A stretch of 64,000 bases of DNA from Yersinia massiliensis (GTDB lineage: Bacteria; Pseudomonadota; Gammaproteobacteria; Enterobacterales; Enterobacteriaceae), in assembly GCF_003048255.1 (NCBI RefSeq), contig NZ_CP028487.1, positions 4,154,001 to 4,218,000 of the forward strand, in the 5' to 3' direction. Below are positions 10,323 through 18,469 of the stretch, piece after piece (within the stretch, counting starts at the first letter, position 1; every line of letters begins with the position of its first letter). Under the pieces are notes generated by a model, which was not told where the DNA came from, ran no database searches, and saw only the letters and a list, made by a program, of their open reading frames with translations. Made by a program: the position numbers and the translations under genes.

Positions 10323-11240
10323 TTGGACCAAATACAAGCCATGCGGATTTTTGTGCGTATCGTTGAATTGGGCAGTTTTAGCCGTGCAGCGGAAAAGCTG
10401 CAATTACCGCGCGCCACGGTCAGCAACACATTGAGGCGCTTAGAACAACGTCTCGGCGTGCGGCTGCTGGTCCGCACCACCCGCCAAGTCAATATCACTG
10501 CCGAAGGCACGCTGTATTACCAACGCTGCCAACAATTGCTGTCGGCGTTTGAGGAAGCAGATTCCCTTTTTAGTCATCAGAGATTACAGCCTGAAGGGAA
10601 AGTGCGCATTGATATGCCCCATTCGCTGGCGCGCAATGTTGTGATTCCAGCATTGAGTGACTTTTATCAGCATTATCCCCATATCACACTGGTGTTGGGG
10701 GCCAATGACAGCACCATTGATTTGATGCGCGAAGGCGTAGATTGTGTTTTGCGCGCGTGGTTACCCCATGACGAACAACTGGCGGCACGCAATATCGGTC
10801 AGCAGCCGCAAATAACCTGCGCTTCGCCGGCTTATCTGGAAAAGTTCGGTGTACCGACTTCACTGGACGATTTAACTCGTCATCAGGCAGTGGGGTATTT
10901 TTCACCGCAGACTCAGCGTGATTATCCGCTGGAGTTTACCCAGCAAGGGAAAGTGGAAACGCGAGTATTGCCCAGCATCTTGAGCGTCAATGGCGCAGAT
11001 GCGTATATCGCCGCTGGCGTGGCAGGTTTAGGGCTGATCCAAGCGCCGACGCCGGGTATCCTGAGCCATTTAGCTAAAGGGGAGTTGATTGAAGTGCTAC
11101 CTCATTGCCCTCCTCCTGCAATGCCACTGTTTATTATGTTCCCGCAGGGGCGCTTTCTAGCACCTCGAGTAAGAGTGCTTATCGATTGGCTGATTGCGCT
11201 ATTTGCCCATTATCCTCCCCCGCCAAAGGAGCCGTCTTAA
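10323..11240 (+). CDS. LysR-type transcriptional regulator
   Basis: LysR-family DNA-binding regulator. The N-terminal winged helix-turn-helix is clear: MRIFVRIVELGSFSRAAEKL followed by LPRATVSNTLRRLEQRLG. The start is uncertain: the TTG at 10323 gives DQIQAMRIF, the usual family N-terminus, while ATG codons exist at 10272 and 10341. The C-terminal substrate-binding domain spans about residues 90-290 and the protein ends in a proline-rich tail. Divergent orientation from the aldo/keto reductase with roughly 145 bp between coding starts is the classic arrangement for a LysR regulator and its target. Effector unknown. Confidence 0.85.
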   Translation: MDQIQAMRIFVRIVELGSFSRAAEKLQLPRATVSNTLRRLEQRLGVRLLVRTTRQVNITAEGTLYYQRCQQLLSAFEEADSLFSHQRLQPEGKVRIDMPHSLARNVVIPALSDFYQHYPHITLVLGANDSTIDLMREGVDCVLRAWLPHDEQLAARNIGQQPQITCASPAYLEKFGVPTSLDDLTRHQAVGYFSPQTQRDYPLEFTQQGKVETRVLPSILSVNGADAYIAAGVAGLGLIQAPTPGILSHLAKGELIEVLPHCPPPAMPLFIMFPQGRFLAPRVRVLIDWLIALFAHYPPPPKEPS

Positions 11241-11345
11241 CCGGCGCGGCATTAGGGACAAAATAAAAAACACGTCACAAATCAAATCAATTGAACAGCA
11301 TGTGATGCTTTTTACAGCAAACGTCTAGCTCCGGGGAAATAAGTA

Positions 11346-11373
11346 TTGACCTGTACGTGAAAAGCTCTAGAAT
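11346..11373 (+). promoter_or_regulatory. Promoter of the tRNA-Leu operon
   Basis: A -35 hexamer TTGACC at 11346-11351 and a -10 hexamer TAGAAT at 11368-11373 are separated by 16 bp. The -10 is followed by a GC-rich discriminator (TCGCCCCC), the pattern seen at stringently controlled stable-RNA promoters. The first tRNA begins about 34 bp downstream of the likely start site. An A-rich stretch upstream could act as an UP element. Confidence 0.7.
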
Positions 11374-11413
11374 TCGCCCCCGTGGTTGCATCAAAAAGTC
11401 ATGTTTCCGGTAC

Positions 11414-11500
11414 GCGATGGTGGCGGAATTGGTAGACGCGCTAGCTTCAGGTGTTAGTGTTCTTACGGACGTGAGGGTTCAAGTCCCTCCCTTCGCACCA
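11414..11500 (+). tRNA. leuQ: tRNA-Leu (CAG), first of three
   Basis: An 87-base gene including encoded CCA, with anticodon loop CTTCAGG (anticodon CAG), a long variable arm typical of leucine tRNAs, D-loop TTGGTAGAC and T-loop TTCAAGT. The acceptor stem has a U-U opposition at pair 5-68. It corresponds by position to the leuQPV cluster of E. coli; which copy is Q, P or V is by order only. Confidence 0.95.
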
Positions 11501-11582
11501 AACAGACTTTTCTTCAGCCATGTTGGTTTCAATTAGATTGTTCCCGACAACCCGCAGTACAGATTTATATTGCACAGCACAT

Positions 11583-11669
11583 GCGATGGTGGCGGAATTG
11601 GTAGACGCGCTAGCTTCAGGTGTTAGTGTTCTTACGGACGTGAGGGTTCAAGTCCCTCCCTTCGCACCA
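11583..11669 (+). tRNA. leuP: tRNA-Leu (CAG), second of three
   Basis: Identical in all 87 bases to the copies before and after it, with encoded CCA. The spacer from the first copy is 82 bp and unrelated to the next spacer, so only the tRNA itself is kept identical, consistent with gene conversion or strong selection. It belongs to the same transcript. Confidence 0.95.
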
Positions 11670-11738
11670 AGCTGGTGATATAAATCGACAATATCTTGCG
11701 ACTTAACGTTAGCGGATAAGCAGTAAGAAATCATTTGG

Positions 11739-11825
11739 GCGATGGTGGCGGAATTGGTAGACGCGCTAGCTTCAGGTGTTAGTGTTCTTACGGACGTGAG
11801 GGTTCAAGTCCCTCCCTTCGCACCA
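11739..11825 (+). tRNA. leuV: tRNA-Leu (CAG), third of three
   Basis: Third identical 87-base copy, after a 69-bp spacer. I found no clear hairpin-plus-T-run terminator immediately after it. The next gene, yjjZ, is on the opposite strand about 140 bp away, reproducing the E. coli neighbourhood. Confidence 0.95.
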
Positions 11826-11965
11826 CGATGATTTCAAAACCTCGATAATGCCTCTCCCCAGATACACCCTACTCTTGAATTCTCTATCGCCAAAAACCAA
11901 CATCTTATTAGTCGTTAGCGCATGCAGGTTGTGAATGTGCGCGGATAGTGAATACACGTGGATAT

Positions 11966-12250
11966 TTAATGTATGCCATTGTGCATCAATATTGCGGCTA
12001 TCCCTCCCAAGAGCGCCAAGCAAGAGGGCAGTAACAGAAAATGCCGCAACCGAGTGTGATACAACATACTGACCGTCGCTAGCATCGCCAGCACTATCAC
12101 TATTCGTAATTGACCTATGGTGATATCTGCCCACGCCAGCAACGGTAATAACACGAAGGGCAGCAATATCCCCCAACCACTGGACATGCCACGGCTCAAA
12201 AAACCACGAATTCCCCACGAACGGTAAGCGGCTAATCTGGCTGTAATCAT
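11966..12250 (-). CDS. yjjZ: YjjZ-like small membrane protein (DUF1435)
   Basis: A 94-residue hydrophobic protein with about three predicted membrane segments (residues ~24-42, 46-62 and 70-88). Its place next to the leu tRNA cluster is where E. coli carries yjjZ, a DUF1435 protein of similar size, and the sequence fits that family. A near-consensus Fur box lies 20 bp upstream of the start codon, in line with reports of yjjZ belonging to the E. coli Fur regulon. A longer overlapping frame on the same strand (to 11772) is a shadow running into the tRNA. Function unknown; identification rests mostly on synteny. Confidence 0.65.
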   Translation of the reverse strand: MITARLAAYRSWGIRGFLSRGMSSGWGILLPFVLLPLLAWADITIGQLRIVIVLAMLATVSMLYHTRLRHFLLLPSCLALLGGIAAILMHNGIH

Positions 12251-12269
12251 AGTAACGGCTCACTCAAGT

Positions 12270-12288
12270 GATAATGATAACCAATATC
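12270..12288. promoter_or_regulatory. Candidate Fur box upstream of yjjZ
   Basis: The 19-mer matches the Fur consensus GATAATGATAATCATTATC at 17 of 19 positions (differences at positions 12 and 15). It is 20 bp from the yjjZ start codon, a position where Fur-Fe2+ would block transcription. This predicts iron-repressed expression of the small membrane protein. Confidence 0.65.
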
Positions 12289-12530
12289 ATATATCACTCT
12301 TTCGCATCCTGCACCATGAAGTTGTCTTCAGCTAGCGTAATGGAGGCTTTTCAAAGAAACATCATGATGACAGGTGGAAACAAAAATGGTAATTTTGACT
12401 AAGATTATTCCTAAATCGACACAAAAAGATTCAATAAAAAATAATTACCTAGAAAAACTATTTATCGTGATGCCTAAATAATAAGGCTTCATGAGGATAT
12501 TGTTTATTTGTCTACCGACAGTAAGACATT

Positions 12531-13631
12531 ATGCAGAGTGAATTGATTATGAATAGCCACTCCTACGATCAGCTTCTGAAAAGTAAGCATCGCCTCTCTT
12601 TACTGCTTTTTCTATTTCTGAATGCATCGTCAGCTATTTTTAGTATGATATTACCGTCACCCAAAACACCGGCAATGACATTACCAATAGTGATGATCAC
12701 GGCGATCAGTCTGGGCACCATCGCTTATTTGATTTTAATTTCGAAAAAATATGCTGATAAATTGAATTATTTTTCAATTGTTCTTGGTGTGTTATGGGCT
12801 TGGCAAATCATTCTAAAATATGAATATCTGGGTACTAATGAAAATAATTACTTATTAATCAGTTTATTTACCATTTTCTTTATCAGCACCATTGCACTCT
12901 CCGATAATTTTATCGCCTTTTGCCTGCATACCGCACCAGCGACGTTGGCTGTTATTTTCTTAGATGATTTTCACAATATCTTCCGCATTCTATTCACTAT
13001 TATGCTGCCACTGATTGGCTTTTCTCTTCATCATTTGATGTCACGCCGCAGCGATGATTTTACGCGAAAACTCGTTGCGCATCTTTACAATGAAAGAGAA
13101 AAATTCAGTGATTTGAGCATGATAGACCCTCTTACCAGTTTATATAATCGCCGTGGGTTGGAGAATAAACTTGAAACACTGCTCGCACAATCGCCGGGGA
13201 ATCACTATGTGCTGTTGCTCGATATCGATCATTTTAAGGCCTATAACGATAACTATGGTCACACCATGGGCGATCAAGCGTTAGTGCGGGTTGCGGCGGC
13301 GATTCGTGACGCCGTACGTTCACGGGATATCGTGGTGCGCTATGGCGGTGAAGAATTTTTAGTATTGCTGACACATGTCAGTGAAGAGTATGCCAGTCAA
13401 CTGGCCGAGCGTGTGAGACAACGGGTTTTAGGACTTGATATTCCACATGTTTTTAACCATAAAGTGTCTACAACTGTCACATTAAGTGCGGGAATATCCC
13501 CACTGCAAGCCTATGATTTAGCCTCTTCACTTAAAGCAGCGGATGAAGCACTTTACCGCGCTAAGAAAGATGGTCGCAACAAAGTCGAATTTGCGGGCAA
13601 AGAATTCTCAAATGCTGAGTCCTCACCCTGA
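12531..13631 (+). CDS. GGDEF diguanylate cyclase with membrane sensor domain
   Basis: Membrane-anchored enzyme expected to make cyclic di-GMP from two GTP. The N-terminal half (residues ~20-180) is hydrophobic with about six membrane segments. The C-terminal GGDEF domain (~205-360) has an intact active site RYGGEEF at about 277-283, and an allosteric inhibitory I-site RSRD exactly five residues upstream, so product inhibition is likely. Two start codons are possible, 12531 and 12549, neither with a strong ribosome binding site. A strong terminator follows. It stands alone with no paired EAL protein in this window; the signal sensed is unknown. Confidence 0.88.
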   Translation: MQSELIMNSHSYDQLLKSKHRLSLLLFLFLNASSAIFSMILPSPKTPAMTLPIVMITAISLGTIAYLILISKKYADKLNYFSIVLGVLWAWQIILKYEYLGTNENNYLLISLFTIFFISTIALSDNFIAFCLHTAPATLAVIFLDDFHNIFRILFTIMLPLIGFSLHHLMSRRSDDFTRKLVAHLYNEREKFSDLSMIDPLTSLYNRRGLENKLETLLAQSPGNHYVLLLDIDHFKAYNDNYGHTMGDQALVRVAAAIRDAVRSRDIVVRYGGEEFLVLLTHVSEEYASQLAERVRQRVLGLDIPHVFNHKVSTTVTLSAGISPLQAYDLASSLKAADEALYRAKKDGRNKVEFAGKEFSNAESSP

Positions 13632-13635
13632 TAAA

Positions 13636-13666
13636 ATAACTGAGCTTCATGCTCAGTTATTTCTTA
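13636..13666 (+). terminator. Rho-independent terminator after the diguanylate cyclase
   Basis: An 11-bp perfect stem (AATAACTGAGC and its complement) with a five-base loop TTCAT, followed by TTTCTT, begins five bases after the stop codon of the GGDEF gene. Confidence 0.88.
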
Positions 13667-14159
13667 CCGCCAATCACTGAGATTAATACTGAGATTAATA
13701 CTGAGATTTTATCTTTCACTTTGATGTAATTATTAAGCTGTGACATAACATGGACAGAAAATAAATTATTGGTTTATCTGTTGGCAGTTAACACTTATTT
13801 AAGAGAATCATACTAATCTTACACCCCAGATAATTCGCTCTCTAATAATAGTGAATCTATTAATCCCATTTCAATACCACTCTTTCCCTCAGAAATTTCA
13901 TTCTTCTACCGCCAAATCAGATCTTGAATGAAATTCATGTTTAGGGAACAAGCATGATAATGATAATCAATATCCTTTAAATGTTGGATAGCTACCTGCT
14001 ATGAGTGATAAATTTATGATTAGTGGTGCCATACACTACTTTCATCAAACAAAGGATAGCGAGAATGGGCTATCTTTCATGAGCACTGATTCACTTGGCA
14101 CGAACGTCTTTTTGTGAAGAACGATAGCCGGTGATAAACGATACCCGTTAAATAACACA
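13667..14159. other. Intergenic region with Fur box and 12-bp tandem repeat
   Basis: This region between the GGDEF terminator and dhaR is AT-rich. It begins with a short tandem array of a 12-base unit (ACTGAGATTAAT, nearly three copies, about 13676-13712) and contains a strong Fur-box match at 13956-13974. A 38-codon open frame at 14001-14117 exists but has no good ribosome binding site. In E. coli the iron-reductase gene fhuF sits beside yjjZ; I see no fhuF remnant here. Confidence 0.5.
13956..13974. promoter_or_regulatory. Strong Fur-box match upstream of dhaR
   Basis: The 19-mer matches the Fur consensus at 18 of 19 positions, with only position 15 differing. It is about 185 bp upstream of the dhaR start codon and 290 bp after the terminator of the preceding gene. 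No obvious iron gene lies next to it on either strand. Confidence 0.6.
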
Positions 14160-16100
14160 TTGCTTGAGGAAGAGACGCGCATTACCATCATCGACCCACT
14201 TGATACACCTGCGCTGATTGGCTCTTGGCAACGTTGCCAAAAACTGATGCAAGCCCATCAATGGCGTGTGCCACACCGCGCTGTGGGCGCGACATTTCAG
14301 TCAATATGTCAGCGTAAAAATGACTTATTAGTATTAGGTCAAGCCGCATTGGAAGACGCCTATGAGTACATGGAGTCGCGCCATTGCGTGTTACTTATTC
14401 TTGATGAAAGCGGCTGTACTCTGTGGCAATGTGGCCATCCGCAAACTATCCATCAACTTCAGGCGCTCGGCATTGATTGTGGCAGTTATTGGACCGAAGG
14501 ATTGATTGGTACCAATGCGCCTGCGTTAGCCATCGCCGAAGGGTATCCGGTTCAAGTCAGTGGCCAGCAACATTTTAAGCAAGCGCTGCACCCGTGGCGT
14601 TTCTGCGCCACCCCCGTGTATGACAATAGTGGCCGCCAACGTGCGGTGATTGTTTTAGGTAGCTTGCTGGCTGATCATGCTGCGAGTGATTTACCACTGA
14701 CGTTGGCGATCGCCCGAGAAATAGGTAACTATCTCCATGCCGATACTTTACTGGCTGAAACTAACCGCCATCTAAATGAATTAAATGCCCTGCTTGATGG
14801 GGTTGAAGATGGCGTGATGGCATGGGACCAACGTGGCTGTCTGCTCTACCTTAACCGCCGCGCAGCCGCTATTTTGCAGCTCGATGAAACCAGCAGCCTT
14901 GGTAAACCGGTCACCGATCTATTAACACTCCCCGCGTTGCTGAGTCAGGCTATTTTGCACCGAACGCCCCTTAGCCATGTGGAAGTAACTTTCGAAAATC
15001 AGCAGCATTTTATTCCGGCACTCTTAACGCTCAAACCCATTCCTGATGGGGATCGTTGCGGTTATATTGCCTTGCTGCATCCTCAAGAATTGCTGCGAAG
15101 AATGGTTTCCAGCCAATTAGGTCGAGCTAGTTATACGTTTGACGACATGCCCATCGCATCACTAGAAATGCGCCGCTTAGTGCGTTATGGCAAGCAAGCG
15201 GCCAAGGGCCATCACCCGATATTGCTACACGGGGAAGAAGGTGTCGGCAAACAACAATTAGGCCAGGCCATTCATAATGCCGGCGACCAAGCCGATGGAC
15301 CTTATATCGTATTAAATTGCCAAGCATTGCCACAAAACTTGATGGCTCGAGAGTTTTTGGGCTGTGATGCCAGTGAAGGTGAATCTGGGCAACCGAGTAA
15401 GTTTGAACTCGCGAATGGCGGCACGTTGTATCTGGAACAAGTCGAATATTTGTCACCCGAGATGCAATCTGCGCTGCTGCAAATTATTAAAACCGGTATG
15501 GTCATGCGAATAAACTCCAATCGCGTCATACCGGTCAATGTCCGAATCATTACCGCCACCGGTGCCGATCTCCCTTTGCTCGTGAAGCAAGGGCGTTTTC
15601 GTCGTCAATTGTTCTACACCCTGCAAGCTTTCGAGCTGCACATCCCTCCCCTGCGCCAACGTCAACAAGATATCCCACTGCTGGCCCAACACACGCTGGT
15701 AAGCCTTGGTCAACATTTCCACTGCCATTATCAACTAGACGATAGTGTTATCCGCCAACTATGCCAGTATCCGTGGCCTGGCAATGATCAGGAATTCAAA
15801 AGTGTAGTAGAACGAGCGGCCATGGCCTGTCATAACAATCGCATTAACCTTAATGATTTACCCGAACACTTATTAGGGGAAAAACTCGTATTAGAGCCAG
15901 ATATGCCACAACCCCAACCCGTACTATCACTGCAAGAATTAGAAAGGCAGGCCATTATTCGTGCAGCATTAGTTTGCCAAGGCCAACTCAATGAAATGGC
16001 CACCTTATTGGGTATTGGCCGTACAACATTATGGCGAAAAATAAAACAACACAAAATGGATATCCAACAATTTAAAGGCAATGACTCATTGACTCTTTAG
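14160..16100 (+). CDS. dhaR: Dihydroxyacetone kinase operon activator DhaR
   Basis: Enhancer-binding-protein-like regulator that activates dhaKLM in response to dihydroxyacetone by sensing DhaL and DhaK. The 646-residue protein (E. coli DhaR 639) has GAF-like and PAS sensor regions at about 1-310, an AAA+ domain with Walker A GEEGVGKQ at about 360, and a C-terminal Fis-type HTH ending LGIGRTTLWRKIKQHK. The GAFTGA loop needed to contact sigma-54 is absent, as in E. coli DhaR, so it probably works with sigma-70. The start is a TTG without a strong ribosome binding site, chosen because it gives the family length. It is separated from dhaKLM by the inserted cluster. Confidence 0.9.
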   Translation: MLEEETRITIIDPLDTPALIGSWQRCQKLMQAHQWRVPHRAVGATFQSICQRKNDLLVLGQAALEDAYEYMESRHCVLLILDESGCTLWQCGHPQTIHQLQALGIDCGSYWTEGLIGTNAPALAIAEGYPVQVSGQQHFKQALHPWRFCATPVYDNSGRQRAVIVLGSLLADHAASDLPLTLAIAREIGNYLHADTLLAETNRHLNELNALLDGVEDGVMAWDQRGCLLYLNRRAAAILQLDETSSLGKPVTDLLTLPALLSQAILHRTPLSHVEVTFENQQHFIPALLTLKPIPDGDRCGYIALLHPQELLRRMVSSQLGRASYTFDDMPIASLEMRRLVRYGKQAAKGHHPILLHGEEGVGKQQLGQAIHNAGDQADGPYIVLNCQALPQNLMAREFLGCDASEGESGQPSKFELANGGTLYLEQVEYLSPEMQSALLQIIKTGMVMRINSNRVIPVNVRIITATGADLPLLVKQGRFRRQLFYTLQAFELHIPPLRQRQQDIPLLAQHTLVSLGQHFHCHYQLDDSVIRQLCQYPWPGNDQEFKSVVERAAMACHNNRINLNDLPEHLLGEKLVLEPDMPQPQPVLSLQELERQAIIRAALVCQGQLNEMATLLGIGRTTLWRKIKQHKMDIQQFKGNDSLTL

Positions 16101-16383
16101 TCTAACGCGTTCCTTTTACACATTATTATCTTTCCACCCCAAATTAAGGGGGGGAAGTCAATAATTCGCCTCCAGTAAGAATAGCGAGCTTAATATATCA
16201 ATTCATTTTTGAATTTTAAATGCTTGCTGAAAAGAAATCTTTGAGATATAAAAAAGCGAAACAAATAAAATAACAACCCAAATTAGTAACGATAAGCGAA
16301 TTAATTACCACATAAAGATATCATATTTAGTTTTAATTAATACCAATTATAAATAACACCCTATTCAACAGGATATATAACCT
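16101..16383. promoter_or_regulatory. AT-rich leader and probable promoter of the biosynthetic cluster
   Basis: A strongly AT-rich 283-bp gap separates dhaR from the six-gene cluster. It has no open frame of note and must hold the cluster's promoter. I could not choose a single -35/-10 pair among many AT-rich candidates, and saw no clear terminator after dhaR, so read-through from dhaR is possible. Confidence 0.45.
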
Positions 16384-17250
16384 ATGAATTTAAAATATAA
16401 AATAATTGGATTCAACATTAAAGAATTTGGCATTAATATACATGAAATGAAAAAAGAGTTACCATTCGATAAGTTATCTTGGGATGATAACGATATAAAG
16501 ATAGCGCAGTTAGAGCTTTTAATAAGTCAGAACCCTAACGACAACGATTTAATTTTACAAGAGGCGCAGCATTATCTTGATCAGGATATTACCCCTGAAA
16601 AAATTAAAAATCTGATCTCGATGCTTCCTGCTCATGCTAAACATACTTTTCATGCTTTTAAGCCATTTAGAAAAAGAAGCGTGAGTCAGTTCATTGCTGA
16701 GAATATTAATAATCAATGGGTTATCAGAAATATTGAAATCCCCCGGTCAATAGGATTCACTCAACAAGCTGACCACCCATTAGATTTACGGCAATTAGCA
16801 CGAAGATTCCCCTCAATGGATCGGGCTATCAGTGATTCACCTATACTGAAAAACCTGATTAGGCACTTTGTCGAAATATTGTGTGAATGTGAACCACAAA
16901 GAAACCTAACCAAAATAGGCGTCACTTGCCATCAGATGTCCTTGCTGATTGATAATACCAGCCATTCAGTCTCTAACTCCCCAGAGGGCTTACATCAGGA
17001 TGGCAGTGACTATATTGTTTCAGCATTAGTGGTTGATAAGCACAATATTGAAGGTGGGACAAGTCAACTTTACTGTACTGAAAAAGAGGATTTTATTAAG
17101 TCTCATACATTAGAACCCGGTGAAGGACTATTTCATGTTGATAGAAACTCAACTATTTGGCACAAAGTCACACCAATAAAATTAAAAGACCCCTTAATCG
17201 GAACAGGTTACCGGAACATACTTGGTTTTGATTTCAACTATATTTCTTGA
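16384..17250 (+). CDS. Fe(II)/2-oxoglutarate dioxygenase, amino-acid hydroxylase type
   Basis: Predicted non-haem iron oxygenase of the 2OG-Fe dioxygenase family PF10014, which includes L-isoleucine 4-hydroxylase. The metal triad is visible: H204 and D206 in the PEGLHQDG motif and H260 in the WHKV motif, with R277 (GYRN) placed to bind 2-oxoglutarate. The first ~90 residues are Asn/Lys/Ile-rich with no recognised domain. It is the first gene of a six-gene + strand run and its stop overlaps the next start (TGATG). Codon use is much more AT-rich than in the flanking dha genes, pointing to horizontal origin. A free or tethered amino acid substrate is inferred from the family. Confidence 0.78.
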   Translation: MNLKYKIIGFNIKEFGINIHEMKKELPFDKLSWDDNDIKIAQLELLISQNPNDNDLILQEAQHYLDQDITPEKIKNLISMLPAHAKHTFHAFKPFRKRSVSQFIAENINNQWVIRNIEIPRSIGFTQQADHPLDLRQLARRFPSMDRAISDSPILKNLIRHFVEILCECEPQRNLTKIGVTCHQMSLLIDNTSHSVSNSPEGLHQDGSDYIVSALVVDKHNIEGGTSQLYCTEKEDFIKSHTLEPGEGLFHVDRNSTIWHKVTPIKLKDPLIGTGYRNILGFDFNYIS

Positions 17251-18455
17251 TGATAACCTTAAGCGAAATAAATTTAATGGATATTAAAAGGTCGAAAAAA
17301 AAGAAAGGTATTATATTATCATTTCTATTTTTCATCCATGGGATGGCATACGCCAGTATAGTACCTTGGTTTCCAGAAATAAAATCGGATTTCGAGCTGA
17401 GTAATTATAGGGTGGGAATCATGGTGTCTGCGATACCTGCAGGATCAATAACATTTGGACTACTCTCCAAAAGATTTATCGATTTCATTGGCTTGTATTG
17501 GGCGACAAATATCACCTTCTTGCTGCTCATTACATGCATTTCAATAGTACCGTTCTCATCATCATGGCATGGTATAACACTCGCACTCTTCCTATTTGGT
17601 ATATTTGACTCATGGGGGGATACCTGTATCAATGTACAAGCTATCCGTGTGCAAAACTCATGTGGCAGAAGCTTAATTAATCGATTTCATGGCATTGGCA
17701 GTATAGGCACAATCTTCGGAGGAGGAATCGCCGTATTTGCTATTAGTATTGGCCTATCGATTAAGCAATTTAGTCTTACTGTATTCTGCGGGAATTTATT
17801 TTTGCTAATGCTATTCATTGTCATTTTTAGAGATAAAAATAGACAGCGAAAAATATTCACCTGTGAGAAAAACAAACCAAGTCAGCATTACTCAGAAAAT
17901 CAACTTTATTTGATCGCATTAATTTTACTGACTTTCACCTGTGGCATTGAAGAAACAGCCAGTATTTGGGGAGCCATATATATGACAGACTATTATGATG
18001 TGTCACCGGTACTTTCTGGCTTACCCTATTTAAGCTGTCAAATATTCATGGTAGTTGGGCGGATTTTTGGTGATCATTTCACTAATAATTTCGGGCGCAT
18101 CACTACGCTAAGATGCGGAGCGATAACTGCAGCAATGGGTGTATTTGTTATAATGAGTATTAACTCACCGATATTAACAGTGTTAGGGTTTGCATTAATC
18201 GGTCTCGGCATATCTGTTGTATTTCCATTAACGATATCATTTATTGGCCAACTCCCTAATATCAATGCCACAAATGGAATTACCTTCGCCACATGGACAT
18301 CAAGAGTTGGCTTACTGCTCACCCCGCCATTACTCGGTATGTTGGCCGATATGACATCATTAAGAATCGCCTTTATCACGATATTTATTGGCTGCTTATT
18401 TATTTTATTACTCATTAATATCCTATCGAAAAAGTTAATTCAGCTAGAGCGTTAA
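17250..18455 (+). CDS. Major facilitator superfamily transporter, likely product exporter
   Basis: Inner-membrane MFS permease of about 400 residues with 12 predicted membrane segments and a Lys-rich cytoplasmic N-terminus (KRSKKKKG). A motif resembling the loop 2-3 signature is seen at SKRFIDFIG. It resembles the YbjJ/FucP-like sugar or drug:proton group rather than classical multidrug pumps. The ATG at 17250 overlaps the preceding stop, suggesting coupled translation; an alternative start lies at 17277. Within this cluster an export or self-protection role for the product is the likely one, but import of a precursor cannot be excluded. Confidence 0.8.
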   Translation: MITLSEINLMDIKRSKKKKGIILSFLFFIHGMAYASIVPWFPEIKSDFELSNYRVGIMVSAIPAGSITFGLLSKRFIDFIGLYWATNITFLLLITCISIVPFSSSWHGITLALFLFGIFDSWGDTCINVQAIRVQNSCGRSLINRFHGIGSIGTIFGGGIAVFAISIGLSIKQFSLTVFCGNLFLLMLFIVIFRDKNRQRKIFTCEKNKPSQHYSENQLYLIALILLTFTCGIEETASIWGAIYMTDYYDVSPVLSGLPYLSCQIFMVVGRIFGDHFTNNFGRITTLRCGAITAAMGVFVIMSINSPILTVLGFALIGLGISVVFPLTISFIGQLPNINATNGITFATWTSRVGLLLTPPLLGMLADMTSLRIAFITIFIGCLFILLLINILSKKLIQLER

Positions 18456-18469
18456 TCTCAGGAGATAAA

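Noticed and set aside
11772..12263. 163-codon minus-strand open frame overlapping the third tRNA-Leu and yjjZ
   Set aside because: It runs through a tRNA gene, has no ribosome binding site, and shadows the better supported 94-residue YjjZ-like frame.
14001..14117. 38-codon open frame downstream of the Fur box
   Set aside because: No usable ribosome binding site and no recognised family. Mentioned only as a possible target of the Fur site.
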